Origin: Symbiodinium natans
Taxonomy: Eukaryota > Sar > Dinophyceae > Suessiales > Symbiodiniaceae
Assembly: GCA_905221605.1 (NCBI GenBank)
Contig: CAJNDS010001247.1
Location: forward strand, 431,001 to 495,000
Length of the DNA: 64,000 nt
Reading direction: 5' to 3'
Shown piece by piece: positions 19,083 to 30,589 of this stretch. The position numbers and the translations under genes are program-made. How positions within the stretch are numbered: the first letter of the stretch is position 1; the number at the start of each line of letters is the position of its first letter. Under the pieces are notes generated by a model, which had not been told where the DNA came from, did not search any database, and saw only the letters and a program-made list of their open reading frames with translations.

Positions 19083-20005
19083 GGTTTAGGGTTTCTGGTG
19101 TAGGGCTTAGGGCTTAGAGCTTAGGGTCTAGGCTTCAGGGCTTAGGGTTTAGGACTTCGAGATCAGTAAGTTCTTTGAAGGTGCTAGGGGGTGAGGGCTG
19201 ACGGCGGAGGCACTGAAAAGCTCCAGCACTGCCATACTCTGAGAATCTGCACCCCCCCAAATCCCCCCTAAATCCCCCACGAGACGCCTCATCTCCCATG
19301 TCAAAACTGCCTCCGAATCGAACCCCCCGAAATCCGCAAGCAAAAATCATCCCCTTAACGCGAAGGCTGCTTGAGGGTTTCGGGGTTAGGGTTTAGGGTT
19401 TAGGGGGGCTGTAGGTAGCCAGTACATCTACTCTCCTGATAAATACCCATGAGCCTTCAAGCACCCCTTTTCCACGCCTTCCCCTCGACCCTCCCCCGCT
19501 GAACCCTGCACCCTAAACCCTAAACCCTAAACCCTAAACCCCAAACCCCAAACCCTAAACCCTAAACCCTCTAGACGTCAAAGCCCTCGCTCCGGAACTT
19601 ATTTGGAGGGATCTGGGGCCCCAAGGTCAAGGAAGAAGGAAAGCTACGAAACCAGTCGCAGGGTTTAGGGTTTAGGGTTTAGGGTTTAGGGCTTAGGGTT
19701 TAGGGTCTGGGGATTTAGGGTTGAAGGTGCATCTGATGCCTCGGACTGCTTGCCGAGTGTTGTTGAAGCCATGGGCTCAGGGCATCCAGCAGGGGGAGGG
19801 GGGGCTGGGGGGGGGGGGGGGGGGGGAGCTTTTTGAGGTTGAGAGTGGGTTTAGGGTTTAGGGTTTAGGGTTGAGGGTTGAGGGTTTAGGGCTTGGAGGG
19901 TTTAGAGGGGGTTGGGGTGGTTGGGGCTTGGCCTAGAGTAGGAGAGGAGTGCTTTCATGAGATGTTGCTTGTAGAATCTTCGTGCGCAACCCTACAGACC
20001 CTACT

Positions 20006-20030
20006 CTTTCTCTCTCTCTCGTTCTCTCTC

Positions 20031-20072
<42 letters not shown>

Positions 20073-20086
20073 TCTCTCTCTCTCTC
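20006..20086. repeat. (CT)n microsatellite
   Basis: About 80 bp of CT with few interruptions. Confidence 0.97.
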
Positions 20087-21074
20087 GCATGCAGAGGTTT
20101 AGTTCGCAGCAGGACCTCACTGAGGTTCTTAAGGCTTAAGGGCTTCGAGCTTCGGAACATGAGGCTTGGGACCTCAAAAATCTAACATGAACCTATGGAG
20201 TTCCATGTGCAAGCTGGAGCCTGGGTGCAGGTTTGGGGATCAGGGTTGCAACTTAGGGTTTAGGGCTTGGGACTTAGGGTTTCGGGTTTGGGGCTAGGGG
20301 TTTTCTGGGTTTGGGCCATGCTATAACCCCGGCCAGAAAAGGTGCAGGACCAAAATCTTGGGGGCCCCTACAACCCCAAAAAACCCTAAACCCCAGAGTA
20401 GTTGCCATCGCCCCTAAACCCGAATCCTTAAACCCTACATTTCTACCGGGGACATGCCCAAACGAACCCGAATAACTCGACAAGTCGACGCCCTAAGTTC
20501 ATGAACTCGACACCGTACCAAAACAAAACCGCACAAAAAACGGCCCTTCCTTGAACGAGGAAGATGGTTTAGGGTTTAGGGTTGAGGGTTTAGGGTTTAG
20601 GGTTTAGGGAGTTCGGGATTTAGGCACAACATCTTCCCGAAAGAGGTTGTCCTCAACCCCAATTAACCGAACCGGAAGCCGCCAAATTACAACTTGAACC
20701 TTAAACTTGCCATGAACACTGAGCTTATAAGGTTCTTAAGGGAGGGGGGATCAAGGGGGTATGTAAGAACTCTATAATGAACTGAACTGAACAAACCTCA
20801 GCCCAACACGAGCCCTACACCGCGAAACAAAGCCGAAAGCCTAAACCCCAAGTGGGTAGTTTTCAAAATGAGGGTCTTTTTTGGGGTGCCGTACTAGATT
20901 TACTAGATTATAGGGAACCCAAAACCCTAAACCCCAGTGACCCCAGTGACCAGAGGGAACCACCAACACGGGACCCAAACTTGGAGAACTACCCTATACT
21001 ACACGGAACTTGGAACAGCTAGCAGAAATTACACTTTTGGCTGTTCCTTAGGAGTTAAAGCGCCCAAAAACAAG

Positions 21075-21090
21075 CACACACACACACAAA

Positions 21091-21125
<35 letters not shown>

Positions 21126-21144
21126 TATATTTATATTTATATTT
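21075..21144. repeat. CA/AT microsatellite
   Basis: CACACA, then ATATAT, then TTTATA units. Confidence 0.95.
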
Positions 21145-21167
21145 CCATGTATTCCTAAGTATATGCA

Positions 21168-21259
21168 CATCTCGGCGCACGCCATGGCATCTGGGTGCTG
21201 CGTCTCCAATCGGTCCGCCTCGGCAAGGTCGAACATCTCCTGGGCAGCTTGCTTCTCTA
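21168..21259 (-). CDS. Candidate coding exon
   Basis: Possible acceptor GGTCTAG|AG, then EKQAAQEMFDLAEADRLETQ and HPDAMACAEMC. Strong coding character (acidic amphipathic helix). No family recognised. Confidence 0.65.
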
Positions 21260-21539
21260 GACCACAAACCCTAAACCCTATACCCTAAACCCTAAATCCT
21301 GAACCCTAAAACCCTGCAACCTAAACCCTGGGGTCTAGGTTTGAGGGCTCAGGGCTCCATTGACTTTTGGGTCTATTGGGGCGCAGGGTTCATATGGCTT
21401 GTAGGGCTTTATTCCCAACCCTGCTTAAACCCAAAACCTTAACCCTACACCTAGCGAATGAACGCCGACCGCTCGGAAGTACCGCGGTTGATTTGTACGT
21501 AGGTGCTGCAGCGACGTCCGATCACGACCAGCCCAACCC

Positions 21540-21660
21540 CAATCTTCATATGAAGCAGGTTCTATATTTCTTGTACCCCCAAAAGGACACCCCATATACA
21601 CTCACCAATATGAAAAAAGGAAGATTATATACACTCACCAAGAACAGTAATATAAACCCA
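21540..21660. mobile_element. Family F repeat fragment (F3)
   Basis: Shares TATATTTCTTGTACCCCCAA and ACACTCACCAATAT segments with 15365-15475. Confidence 0.6.
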
Positions 21661-21713
21661 ATCTTCACTGGTGTTCAAGTCCATGGAGTTGGTCTCATGC
21701 TTATCTACTATTT

Positions 21714-21960
21714 GCGTAAGAACCCCAAGAGAAAACAGCCTTCCCTATATTGCCCTTGATAAGGAAGAATATTTCTATTTTTGGGGGTTCTTAAGCAATT
21801 GGTAGTTCTTGTCTCCCTTGCAATCGGATTTGTCCAGAGCAGCGGCCGAGTTCCTAGCCTTCGAGCAAGTCGAGAGACACGGGCCACCCCCGCAAACAGC
21901 TGAAGGACTTCATATTCCTTGCTCCTAAACTTCGTGGTCATAGTAAGGTGCCCCATAAGG
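21714..21960 (-). pseudogene. Methyltransferase-like fragment with apparent frame shift
   Basis: Minus frame EVLQLFAGVARVSRLARRLG resembles motif I (LFAGxGxxS) of SAM-dependent methyltransferase-like proteins that I recall as frequent in Symbiodiniaceae. Just after RLG, coding character moves to another frame (SAAALDKSDCKGDKN), where an acidic residue expected to bind SAM ribose would lie. So either a one-base indel or an unrecognised short intron. Family call from memory of the motif only. Confidence 0.5.
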
Positions 21961-22006
21961 ATGATCACTTCAATGAAAGTGCCTCATACAGCAAGGTGAG
22001 CAATGC

Positions 22007-22007
<1 letters not shown>

Positions 22008-22043
<36 letters not shown>
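22008..22043. repeat. C36 homopolymer
   Basis: Uninterrupted run of 36 C. Confidence 0.97.
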
Positions 22044-22044
<1 letters not shown>

Positions 22045-22499
22045 CAAGCTGAGGACTGTGTGAGAAAACAAAGCACCTTTGGTTTGGGGTTTGGGATTCG
22101 GGGTTGGAGGGGCCCTTCTTGTTTAAAGAGGTTTGCAAAGGGATCCCAACCAAAAAAATATGCGGTACTACTGAATAGGGTGTGCCTCAAGTAGGGTTTA
22201 GGTTTCACATAGGCATCTAGGGGTTCAGGGGCTAAGGGGTTTAGGGTCTGGGGTTTAGGATGTAACAGACCCTGTCGAGGGCTGAGTGAGGGTTTACGGT
22301 CTCAGGGCCCCTTACAATCTTACACTTCAAGGGCCCAGGTTGGGACGAGGCTGGCAGAAGGGTTAGGTAGGGTTCAGGGTTTAGGGTTTAGGGTTTAGGG
22401 TTTAGGGTTTAGGGTTTAGGGTTTAGGGTTTAGGGTTTAGGGTTTAGGGTTTAGGGTTTAGGGTTTAGGGTTTAGGGTTTGGGGTTTGGGGTTTAGGGT

Positions 22500-22613
22500 T
22501 TGGGGTTTGTGGGGTTTGGGGTTGGGTTTGGGGTTTGGGGTTTGGGGTTTGGGGTTTGGGGTTTGGGGTTTGGGGTTTGGGGTTTGGGGTTTGGGGTTTG
22601 GGGTTTGGGGTTT
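22500..22613. repeat. Variant telomere-type array (TTTGGGG)n
   Basis: About 15 units of TTTGGGG following a pure TTTAGGG array, i.e. a homogenised variant. Confidence 0.95.
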
Positions 22614-22712
22614 AGGGTCTCGGGTTTAGGGTTTAGGGTTTCGGGTTTAGGGTTTGAGGGCCTAGGGTGCAGCATGTAGGGGCTACACGCCCACCTCTCA
22701 AGCCCCAAAAAC

Positions 22713-22772
22713 AAGCGCCTGGGGATCGTAGCGCTCTCCCTCGTCCTCCGGCGCCTCTTGCAGGGGATATGA
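22713..22772 (-). CDS. Candidate coding exon
   Basis: Minus frame SSYPLQEAPEDEGERYDPQA, with AG acceptor candidate TGCAAG|AGG and GC donor candidate CCAG|GCGC. Confidence 0.5.
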
Positions 22773-23094
22773 CGAGTGGAGGCCGTTCAAAACTTGGGGT
22801 TCGTGGATATCTTTTCCTGAGAAAGGACCCTCTGCAGGAAACTTAACTTAGAACAGCCCCTATGGACGGTGCTTGGACTTTTGGCGCGTTTTTGGGGATG
22901 CCGTGACTTTGGCATTTTGAGGATTCAACTTACTGCGAAAACCTTGGGAGACGAAAAAAAACAAAACGCCCCCCACCAAAAACAAAGGAATAAGGGTACC
23001 ACTGGTCCTAAACACCTGAAACCCTAAGACCATATAAGCCTAAGTCTTCAACCCTTGACTCCCTCATCCTCACAAGGCAGAGTTTAGGGTTTAG

Positions 23095-23202
23095 GGCGGA
23101 GCTCAGGGTCCCGAAGCCAGGCTTGTTAGTAGCCCACTCTGCCTCGGCTTGCCGAACAAGGTGGCCATACCTCTGGTCGTAATACTCCTGGCTCCACAGT
23201 GC
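23095..23202 (-). CDS. Candidate coding exon
   Basis: 36 codons including WSQEYYDQRYGHLVRQAEAE and NKPGFGTLS. Strong coding character, telomere tracts both sides, no family recognised. Confidence 0.65.
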
Positions 23203-23909
23203 AGGGTTTAGGGTCCAGGGTTTAGGCTTTAGGGTTTAGGGTTTAGGCCTGGGGAAATGGACCTAAACAAGTTTAAGACTCACATGCCTTCCTGGGGAGT
23301 GTTGATCGACATTACAGGATTCCCTTAATCCCCGAGGCCCTCAACCCTAAACCCTCAACCCTAAACCCCCTGAAAATCCTAAGCAGGCCCAGTGGTGCTC
23401 ATGCTCAGAAAGACCGGCTGGGGGCCCCCTAAAACCCGAAAAACCCCAAACCCGAAACCCAAACCCGAAACCCTAAACCCTAAGCCCGAAACCCTAAACC
23501 CGAAACCCGAAACACCTCCCAAGGCCCAAGCATCCCAACCCTAAAGGCCCAAAGGTGATATGGTCCCTCTAAAAATCTTTGGGCAGTTACAGGTATGGGC
23601 CCTTAAACACTGGTGTAGTGTCCAGGGTCTAGGGTTTTAGGGTTTAGGGTTTAGAGTTTAGGGTTTAGGGTTTAGGGTTTAGGGCTAGTGACGTGGTTCC
23701 TTGGTATGGGCCCTTTAACGGGGCCCCTTGTATAGCCTTTACATACCCTACACAACCCAGGTAAGGGACCATATTACGCGGCCATATGACTACCCTTAGA
23801 CGCCTCAGACCATAATAAGGGATGGGAGGTTCAAGGGAAGTATGTCACCCGAGGTTCCCTAACACTCCCCCACAACTCCCTAAAGCTCCTTACGCTTCCC
23901 AGGGCCCCC

Positions 23910-24060
23910 TCAAGCTTCTTCCGGAAACTCCGCCACGAAAGCGATGTCTCCCACCAGCCCCATGCCGGCGAACTTCAACCGTCGTGTTGGTGACGCAGGC
24001 TCGAATCTGCACGAGCTCCCGGCCTGTGTGAACAGGTTTCTCATCAGCGACCCAGCCAGA
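23910..24060 (-). CDS. Candidate coding island
   Basis: Minus frame with RRLKFAGMGLVGDIAFVAEF and a stop soon after. No family recognised. Confidence 0.35.
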
Positions 24061-24223
24061 CGCGGCTCTCCCCGTTGCTCAGACGGCAACACTGGAACTG
24101 TCCCAGGGGCGCCCAAAAAGATCGTTTGTGAACAGGGGATTTTTTAGGGCCTCATAGGGTTTGGGGCATTGGGTTGAGGGCCGTAGGGTTTGGGGCTAGT
24201 TTAGGGGTCTTGGTGGGGTTTTT

Positions 24224-24290
24224 GTGCAAGTCTACGCCGTGCACGGTCGGCTAGAACTGCTCGATCCGGCGCTGCTGAACCCAAAACCCT
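24224..24290 (-). CDS. Candidate coding island (strand uncertain)
   Basis: Minus GSAAPDRAVLADRARRRLAQ; plus strand also open (VQVYAVHGRLELLDP). Confidence 0.35.
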
Positions 24291-24507
24291 AAACCCTAAA
24301 CCCGAAACCCTAGACTGGACCCTCAATCTTATTCCCCTTAACCCCTATATGATCAGTTCTCAACGCTATGGTCCCTCTTTGGGTACCCTAAGTTGTAGGG
24401 GGCCGCCTTATAATAAGGACCACAAAAGGCACCATATCCTACTTGTGTAGCCCTAAACCCTAAACCCTAAACCCGAAACCCTAAGCCCTAAACCCTAAAC
24501 CCTAAAA

Positions 24508-24588
24508 CAAGGCGCCGCATGCCTCGAAGCCCTGTACCAATCGAGCTTTGCATTGCTGCATGAGGTGCTCGATCTGCACGACCTTTTC
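24508..24588 (-). CDS. Candidate coding exon
   Basis: Frame EKVVQIEHLMQQCKARLVQG then FEACGAL, amphipathic helix. Telomere tracts both sides. Confidence 0.6.
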
Positions 24589-24642
24589 AGGCTTTGGGGT
24601 TGAGGGTTTAAGGTTATAGGGTTTAGGGTTAGGGTTTAGGGT

Positions 24643-24681
<39 letters not shown>

Positions 24682-24864
24682 GGTTTAGGGACTAGGGTTT
24701 AGGGTTCAGCCCTGCCACTCCCTGTTGTGGAGGTTCCTTACAATGAGTTTCTCTATTTAGGGTTTAGGGTTTGAGGAAAACAAGGCTTAACGGTTTAGGG
24801 AAACCCTTGAGCGGGGCTCTGTATTTTCGGAAAAGCTCCCCTAAGCTTACACCTATGGCAGCAT

Positions 24865-24999
24865 CTTGGTAGCCCAGTCACCATATTCTAATAATTAAGG
24901 GCACCTTTTTTGCCACATTCTAGTAAGGGCACCTGTTTTTGGTTGGTTACTGTACGAGGGAACCCAAAAAAGGGCAAAGGGTACCTCTGGGCTACCAAG
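24865..24999. mobile_element. Family K TIR element (K1) with GCATC target duplication
   Basis: Inverted ends TTGGTAGCCCAG / CTGGGCTACCAAG, flanked by GCATC (861-865 and 1000-1004 of this kb). It interrupts the 3' end of the exon at 25000-25134. Confidence 0.8.
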
Positions 25000-25134
25000 G
25001 CATCATCGGGTCCTCAAGGCTACATCGTCTGATCTGAAGCCTCACAGATGCTTCAGATGTTACCGACTCATCATTTCGGATGATACACTGACATGGCTCT
25101 ACCACACCCATGCCAAGAAGAAGATGATCAGCTA
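25000..25134 (-). CDS. Candidate 3' coding exon
   Basis: Acceptor candidate GGGACTAG|CTG, then GMGVVEPCQCIIRNDESVTS and RLQIRRCSLEDPMM. The frame runs into K1; removing K1 and one GCATC copy gives a stop two codons later. Confidence 0.5.
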
Positions 25135-25352
25135 GTCCCAAACCCCAAACCCAAACTCTATACCCTGAACCCTGAACCATGAACCCTAAACCCTGAACCC
25201 TAAACCCTGTAAACCCTACTCCCTGAACCCTAAACCCTGAAACCCTGAACCCTGAGCCCTAAACCCTATAAACCCCACTCCCTGAACCCTAAACCCTAAA
25301 CCCTACTCCCTGAACCCTAAACCCTATAAACCCTGAAACTCTGAACCCTCAG

Positions 25353-25427
25353 CCCGCCAGCCTCGGTTTTGACTCGGCTGTGCCGCTCGAACGCTTCTCG
25401 GTATTGCTGCTTGGTTTCCTTTGCGGC
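25353..25427 (-). CDS. Candidate coding exon
   Basis: Frame AAKETKQQYREAFERHSRVK, charged helix, acceptor candidate TCTGTGAG|CC. Confidence 0.6.
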
Positions 25428-26240
25428 TCACAGATCCCTAAGCCCCAAACCCTAAACCCTAAACCCTAAACCCTAAACCCTACACCCGAAACTCTACACC
25501 TAGCAATCCCCTCGAAACCCCAAAAACGGCACCATTTTATACTTCCTAGGTTACTCATGGCTCGCCGTAAACCCTAAACCCTAAACCCTACATCCCCACA
25601 CGGCCATTCTCGGAAATCTTGGGAAGGGCGAAAAAAGGTCCCTGAAACCCTAAACCCGAAACCCTAAACCCTAAACTTAAACCCAACTGAGACCCTCTGA
25701 GGACTCTGCTTCTCGAGTTTTGGGCCTTAACTACGATGGGGGGACTGGGGCGGGGAAACCGTAGCCACTGGCTTTCTGAGCGCGATGCCCTCAAGCTCGA
25801 GCCCGAAAACGAGCCACAGCCCCTAAACCCTAAACCCTAAACCCTAAACCCTGAACCCTAAACCCTAAACCCTGGACCTTTGAACCCCGCTGAAAGATTC
25901 TCTGAAGTCAGATCCCCTTAAACGAACACGGGTTTAGGGTTTAGGGTTTAGGGTTTAGGGTTTAGGGTTTAGGGCTTCGGGTTTAGATTTCGGGCTTAGG
26001 TTGCCCAAAGAGTAATCTAAGCAAACAAAGGGTACCCTTTTTGGTGCAACGGGGGCTTAAACGAGAACCTAAACCCTAACAAAAAAAGGCATACGGGCCT
26101 ATTCTGGGTCCTAGCCAAGAACAAGGGTTTGAGGGGCGTAGGGCATAAGAGTCATTTAAAGTAGTCCATTTCCTAAACGCTAAAGTGTCTAAAGGGTTTA
26201 GGGTTTGAGGTGTTTTGTAAGCTCTCTCTCCCTCTCTCTC

Positions 26241-26285
26241 CTTGAGGTTCTTGATCAGGGCATACTCTTCTTCGTCAATCAAGTC
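26241..26285 (-). CDS. Candidate 15-codon exon
   Basis: DLIDEEEYALIKNLK between acceptor GACGCAG|GAC and donor CTCAAG|GAGAGAG (GA donor). Exactly 45 nt, phase 0 both ends. Confidence 0.65.
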
Positions 26286-26535
26286 CTGCGTCAGTCGGAA
26301 GCAGAGAGGAGGGGAATGTCGTATCCGGTTTCGGGAACGCGACCCAACACCCGATAAAACCCTCAAAACCCTAAACCCTAAACCCTAAAACCCCAAACCC
26401 TAAAACCCTAAACCCTATAAACCCCATAAGGCTTAGGGTTTAGGGCATAAGGTTTAAACCCCCCCCCCCCCCCTATGCTGCCATCCCTGAAGCCAGGCTG
26501 CCCGAAGCCCTCTCTCCCGCGCTTCAGGATGCATA

Positions 26536-26646
26536 CCCCTAAGGGTCCATGTATCTCAGTATTACGTACTTGGGCCCTAAAGTCCCTACATAGGAGGTAC
26601 TGTGAGGGCCAAATATTCCCTATTAAGGTACATGGACCCTTAGGGG
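26536..26646. mobile_element. Family B TIR element (B3)
   Basis: CCCCTAAGGGTCCATGTA / GGTACATGGACCCTTAGGGG inverted ends. Confidence 0.85.
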
Positions 26647-26814
26647 ACAGAACTCACCAACACACTGAAGCTGTTTACGCCGAGAAGCAGGCTAGAGCCC
26701 TACGTCTATAGGTGAGTTGGGCTGGTCGTCGACTAAGTGTTGTGAAAGTGCGGAGTGGAAGCTGGGATTCTGGTTTGAACCCTAAACCCTAAACCCCAAA
26801 AGCCCTCTGACAAC

Positions 26815-26959
26815 CTTTTTGGCGCAGGGCGGAGGCGCGCGCCGGCGCCTTAGGCGCCTTAGGCGCCTTAGGCGCCTTGGCCTCCTTGGGCGCCTTGGGC
26901 GCCTGTGGAGGTGCTGGGGCCGCCTCGCCCTCGACCTTGGCTTTTGGGGGTCTTGGGGG
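26815..26959 (-). CDS. Ala-Pro-Lys-rich low-complexity exon
   Basis: Acceptor CTACAG|CCC, donor AAAAAG|GTTGTC. Encodes PPRPPKAKVEGEAAPAP followed by tandem KAPKAPKAPKAP from a 9-bp DNA repeat (GGCGCCTTA on plus). Composition resembles histone H1-like or linker tails, but no fold is visible. Confidence 0.6.
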
Positions 26960-27160
26960 CTGTAGAGGGTTTAGGGATTTCAGGCATTTGGGGGGCAGGG
27001 TTTAGGAATTTAGGGAGGAGGGGTTTTGGAGGGCAAGGCCCCTACAAACCCCTTAACAAATCCATAGCCGACAGGCTCGCATCGCTCCCGTGTCGCCCAC
27101 GCGTTTCAGGGACGCACTTTCCTAACCCCTGAACCCTACACCCTGCAACCTAAATCCTAA

Positions 27161-27240
27161 TTGACTAACAGTCCTTAGTAGGGATTTTTGGGGGGTACCG
27201 AGATCCCTATTAAGGACCGGTAGTATCAGGGGGAACATCC
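27161..27240. mobile_element. Family D TIR element (D1)
   Basis: GACTAACAGTCCTTAGTAGGGAT / ATCCCTATTAAGGACCGGTAGT inverted arms. Confidence 0.7.
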
Positions 27241-27825
27241 TAAACTCTGCACCCTGAACCCTAAACCCTATAACCCTAAACCCTAAACCCTAAACCCTAA
27301 ACCCTTCTTGGGCTGTTGGGTGGGCTTGCTCCTGGCGTCCGATGCGCATGTCGGGGACCCTAAATCCTAAACGGCCTCGAAGACCCTAAAAAACCTAAAA
27401 ATCGAAAAACCAAAACCCCTAACTAACCCCCTAAAACCAGCCCCTAAAACCCTAAACCCCGAACAAAACCCCCTGAGCCACTCGAACTTTCAATCCGGAA
27501 CCCGAATCATTATGCCCAAGCCCGAAACCGAAACCCTAAACCCTAAACCATAAACCCTAAACCCTAAACCCTAAAACCCCTAAAACCCTAAACCCTCAAC
27601 TGGAAAGGATCCAAGGTTGCCGCACCAGGGAGGGTAACAGAAAATGGCCCTATAAACTCTCCAACTCAAAAACCCCTAAACTGCAGAGAGGTATATGAAT
27701 AGTACATTCTAACCCTAAACCCTAAACCCTAAACCCTATTAAACCCTAAAAAACCCTAAACCCTCAACCCTAAACCCCGAACCCTAAACCCTAGACCCTA
27801 GACCCCAAACCCTAAACTTCAAGAA

Positions 27826-27915
27826 GAAGCTATGGCCCGGACGTAGCGAACTCCGGCAGAGATGCTCGGCAAGCGGAGAGCGCCGTGACTCCGGGCGAAA
27901 GCCTGCACACTGATG
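27826..27915 (-). CDS. Candidate coding island
   Basis: Minus frame SVQAFARSHGALRLPSISAG then stop; a plus frame is also open. Confidence 0.4.
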
Positions 27916-28282
27916 GGTTTAGAGTCTAGGTTTAGGGTTTAGGGTTTAGGGTTTAGGGTTTACGGCTGGCTTGCTACCTTGATCCCAACCCATTTTCCTC
28001 AACCCTATAGCCCCTTCATCCCAACCCTTCTCTTTCAACCCTGGAGCCCCTAACGTTGTGAAGCCTAAGCCCTGAACCCGAAAGCCTAAACCCTAAACCC
28101 CAAACCCTCCCTACTTCCGAAAGCCTAAACCCATGCGTCTGGCAAGGGCATGTCCGCGTTTTAAAGCCCCAACCCTGGACTCGTGGGTTTAGGGTTCGGT
28201 TTAGGCTTGGCGTTTAGGGCTGAGATGTTTGGGACGTCCAGGGTTGATTGCTTAGGGTTTACAAGGTAGGAGTATAGGGTTT

Positions 28283-28390
28283 CTTGTTAGTCCAGTAACA
28301 ATATTATAATAAGGGCACCCTTTTTTGGGGGTTGGTTACTGTGTAAGGGAACCCGTAACCAAAGAAGTAAGGGTACCACTGATTGCTAAG
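28283..28390. mobile_element. Family K element (K2) with ~34-bp flanking duplication
   Basis: CTTGTTAGTCCAGTAACAATATT left end and GGGTACCACTGATTGCTAAG right end resemble K1. TGCTTAGGGTTTACAAGGTA (from 28249) recurs as TGCTAAGGGTTTTCAAAGTA (from 28384). Confidence 0.65.
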
Positions 28391-28580
28391 GGTTTTCAAA
28401 GTAGGAGTATGTATGGCTGTTTCCCAAAATGGGGGGGGGTGTCCTATTTATACCCTAAATATAGAACAGAACCCCTTAAAGGGACACCCCAAAAAGGGTT
28501 CCCCTGTTAATTCGGAAACCCCCTAAACCCTAAACCCTAAACCGTAAACCGTAAACCTTAAACCCTAAACCCTAAACCCT

Positions 28581-28670
28581 TTCGTGTCGAGGGACCTCAG
28601 CACAGCACTCTCGTTGTTCAGGCGCTTCGCGGAACTTCCTGGGGTCGAATTTGAGGACTTCCAGGGGCTC
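28581..28670 (-). CDS. Candidate coding exon
   Basis: 30 codons including EPLEVLKFDPRKFREAPEQR. Telomere tracts both sides. Confidence 0.6.
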
Positions 28671-29276
28671 ATAGGGTTTAGGGTTTGGGGTTTAGGGCCT
28701 TTAGGGTTTGGGTTTTGGGGTTTGGGGTTTAGGGGTTTAGGGGTTTAGGGTTTAGGGGTTTAGGGTTTAGGGGTTTAGGGATTTGGGGTATAGGGTTTAG
28801 GGTTTGGGGTTTGGGGTTTAGGGTCTAGGGTTTAGGGTTAGGCGTTTTAGGGCTTAGGGTTTAGGGCTTCGTTCTTTTGAGGCTTTTAAGGGTCGGAAAC
28901 CCCAAAACTCGGCAGATGCCCCTTGTGAAGAATATGCCTACTGGCCTAGGCACATGTAGGGTTTAGGGTTTAGAGTTTAGGGATTAGGGTTTGGGGTTTC
29001 GCGCTGAGGCTTTAGGGTTTAGGGTTCGGGGTTTAGGGTTTAGGAGAGCGGGGGGGGGGTGGGGGGCTGTTCAGACTCTTAGGGCCTGAGGGTGTCCAGA
29101 GTAGCGTCTTGGCGGCCAGGAGGGCCCGCAAACCTTGCGGCCAGCATAAACACTGAAGGGTTTAGACCTCGAAAAGCCTCTAAACCCTAAACCCTAGACC
29201 CTAAACCCTAAAGCCCAAACCCTCAAGCCTAAACCCTAAGCCCTAGACCCGAAATCCCTAAAAAAAAAAAAGGCAG

Positions 29277-29363
29277 CCAAGTGGCTGCAGAGTCCACTTC
29301 CCCTCGCCCGCGCCGCGAACGGCTGCGCCGCCGTGCCAGGACGCTGCCTGTTGGGGACCCTCA
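29277..29363 (-). CDS. Candidate coding island
   Basis: Minus frame NRQRPGTAAQPFAARARGSG; GC-rich, moderate support. Confidence 0.4.
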
Positions 29364-30188
29364 CTAGGAATTCCTAAACCCGAGAATCCTGAACTGAAAG
29401 CTTGAACCCTTGCACCCGGACTTAGACCCCAAACGCCTAAACTGCCTAAGCCTCTAAACTTCTACAGCCCAAACGTCCCAATCCTCAAACCCTAAACCTC
29501 GAACCCTGAACCCTATAAACCCTAGACGAGCCCCCGAGCCCTAAGCCCCTCGAAGCCCTCAGTCCCGAAACCTCAAAGCCCACGGAGGTTGCAACTTTTG
29601 AGACAGGGAGCCTAGAGTTCAAAGGGCTTTAGGCTTCAGGGTTTAGTGGCTGAGGGGAGAGGAACAAACACAAGGAACATGGGTTTAGGGGTTGAGGGGT
29701 AGGGAGGTTAGGGAAGTTCACTGATGGTTGGCCGCAGAAAATGTGCTCCCCAAATCATGTGGGCACCCCTAGACTACACCAAATACTCGTTTCCTTGTTA
29801 TAGGAGCCCTCCGAGAAAAATACCCTGGAATCCTAAACCCTAAAACCTAAAAACCTAAACCCTAAAACCTACACCCTAAACCCTAACCCTAAACCCTCAA
29901 CCCAAACAGAGTTTAGGGTTTGCATTTCGATGAAGGGCTTCGGGGGTCCAAGCTTAACGCCGCCAAAAGGCATCTACGCAGCCGGTGGCCGGGCTCCTCA
30001 GGTAGGGTTGAGGGTTTATAGGGTTTAAGGCTTAGGGTTTTAGGGTTTAGGGTTTAAGGTTTAGGGTTTAGGGTTTAGGGTTTGGGAACTAGGGGCTTCT
30101 GAGCCTACGAAGCCGTAACCCAGGAGCACCTATAACCCAAAACCCTGATGTGCCTGGGAACGTAAACCCCTTGTAACAAGAGGGTCTA

Positions 30189-30308
30189 CAGGGTGGGGCC
30201 CCCTTACTATACTAACTGTAGTTAAGGGACTTATAACCTAACTTAGGGTCCTTATAACCCAATTTAGGGCCCTTATAACTCTACTTATAACTAGGGGGCC
30301 CCACCCTG
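30189..30308 (+). mobile_element. Family A MITE (A4)
   Basis: 120 bp, perfect TIRs, TA both sides, as A1. Confidence 0.92.
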
Positions 30309-30589
30309 TAGGGTTTAGCCACCTACATTCTGAACCCCGGGCAGCTGGAGTTTCCCTGTGCTTGTGTTGGTGCGCTTTCATCTGAGGTTCCCCAGTGACC
30401 CATAAACAAGGGGGGGTTCGGTTTGAGGGTTTCGGGCTTAGATTATCTTACTGGCTCTGAATAGGGAAGTTAGGAGCTAGGTGCCGTATATCACCCTATA
30501 ACAAGCTGTCAGAGACCATATAAGGACCCGAGTTTCCCTACTAAGAACCCAAACCCTCTCAACCCTGAAGCCTCTAAAGTTCCTACAGG

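Noticed and set aside
19893-20185. Ser/Leu and Arg/Glu repeat proteins
   Set aside because: Translation of the CT microsatellite in three frames.
22493-22714. NPKPxT repeat protein
   Set aside because: Translation of the TTTGGGG/TTTAGGG array; the same NPKP ending appears on many frames that run into telomere tracts.
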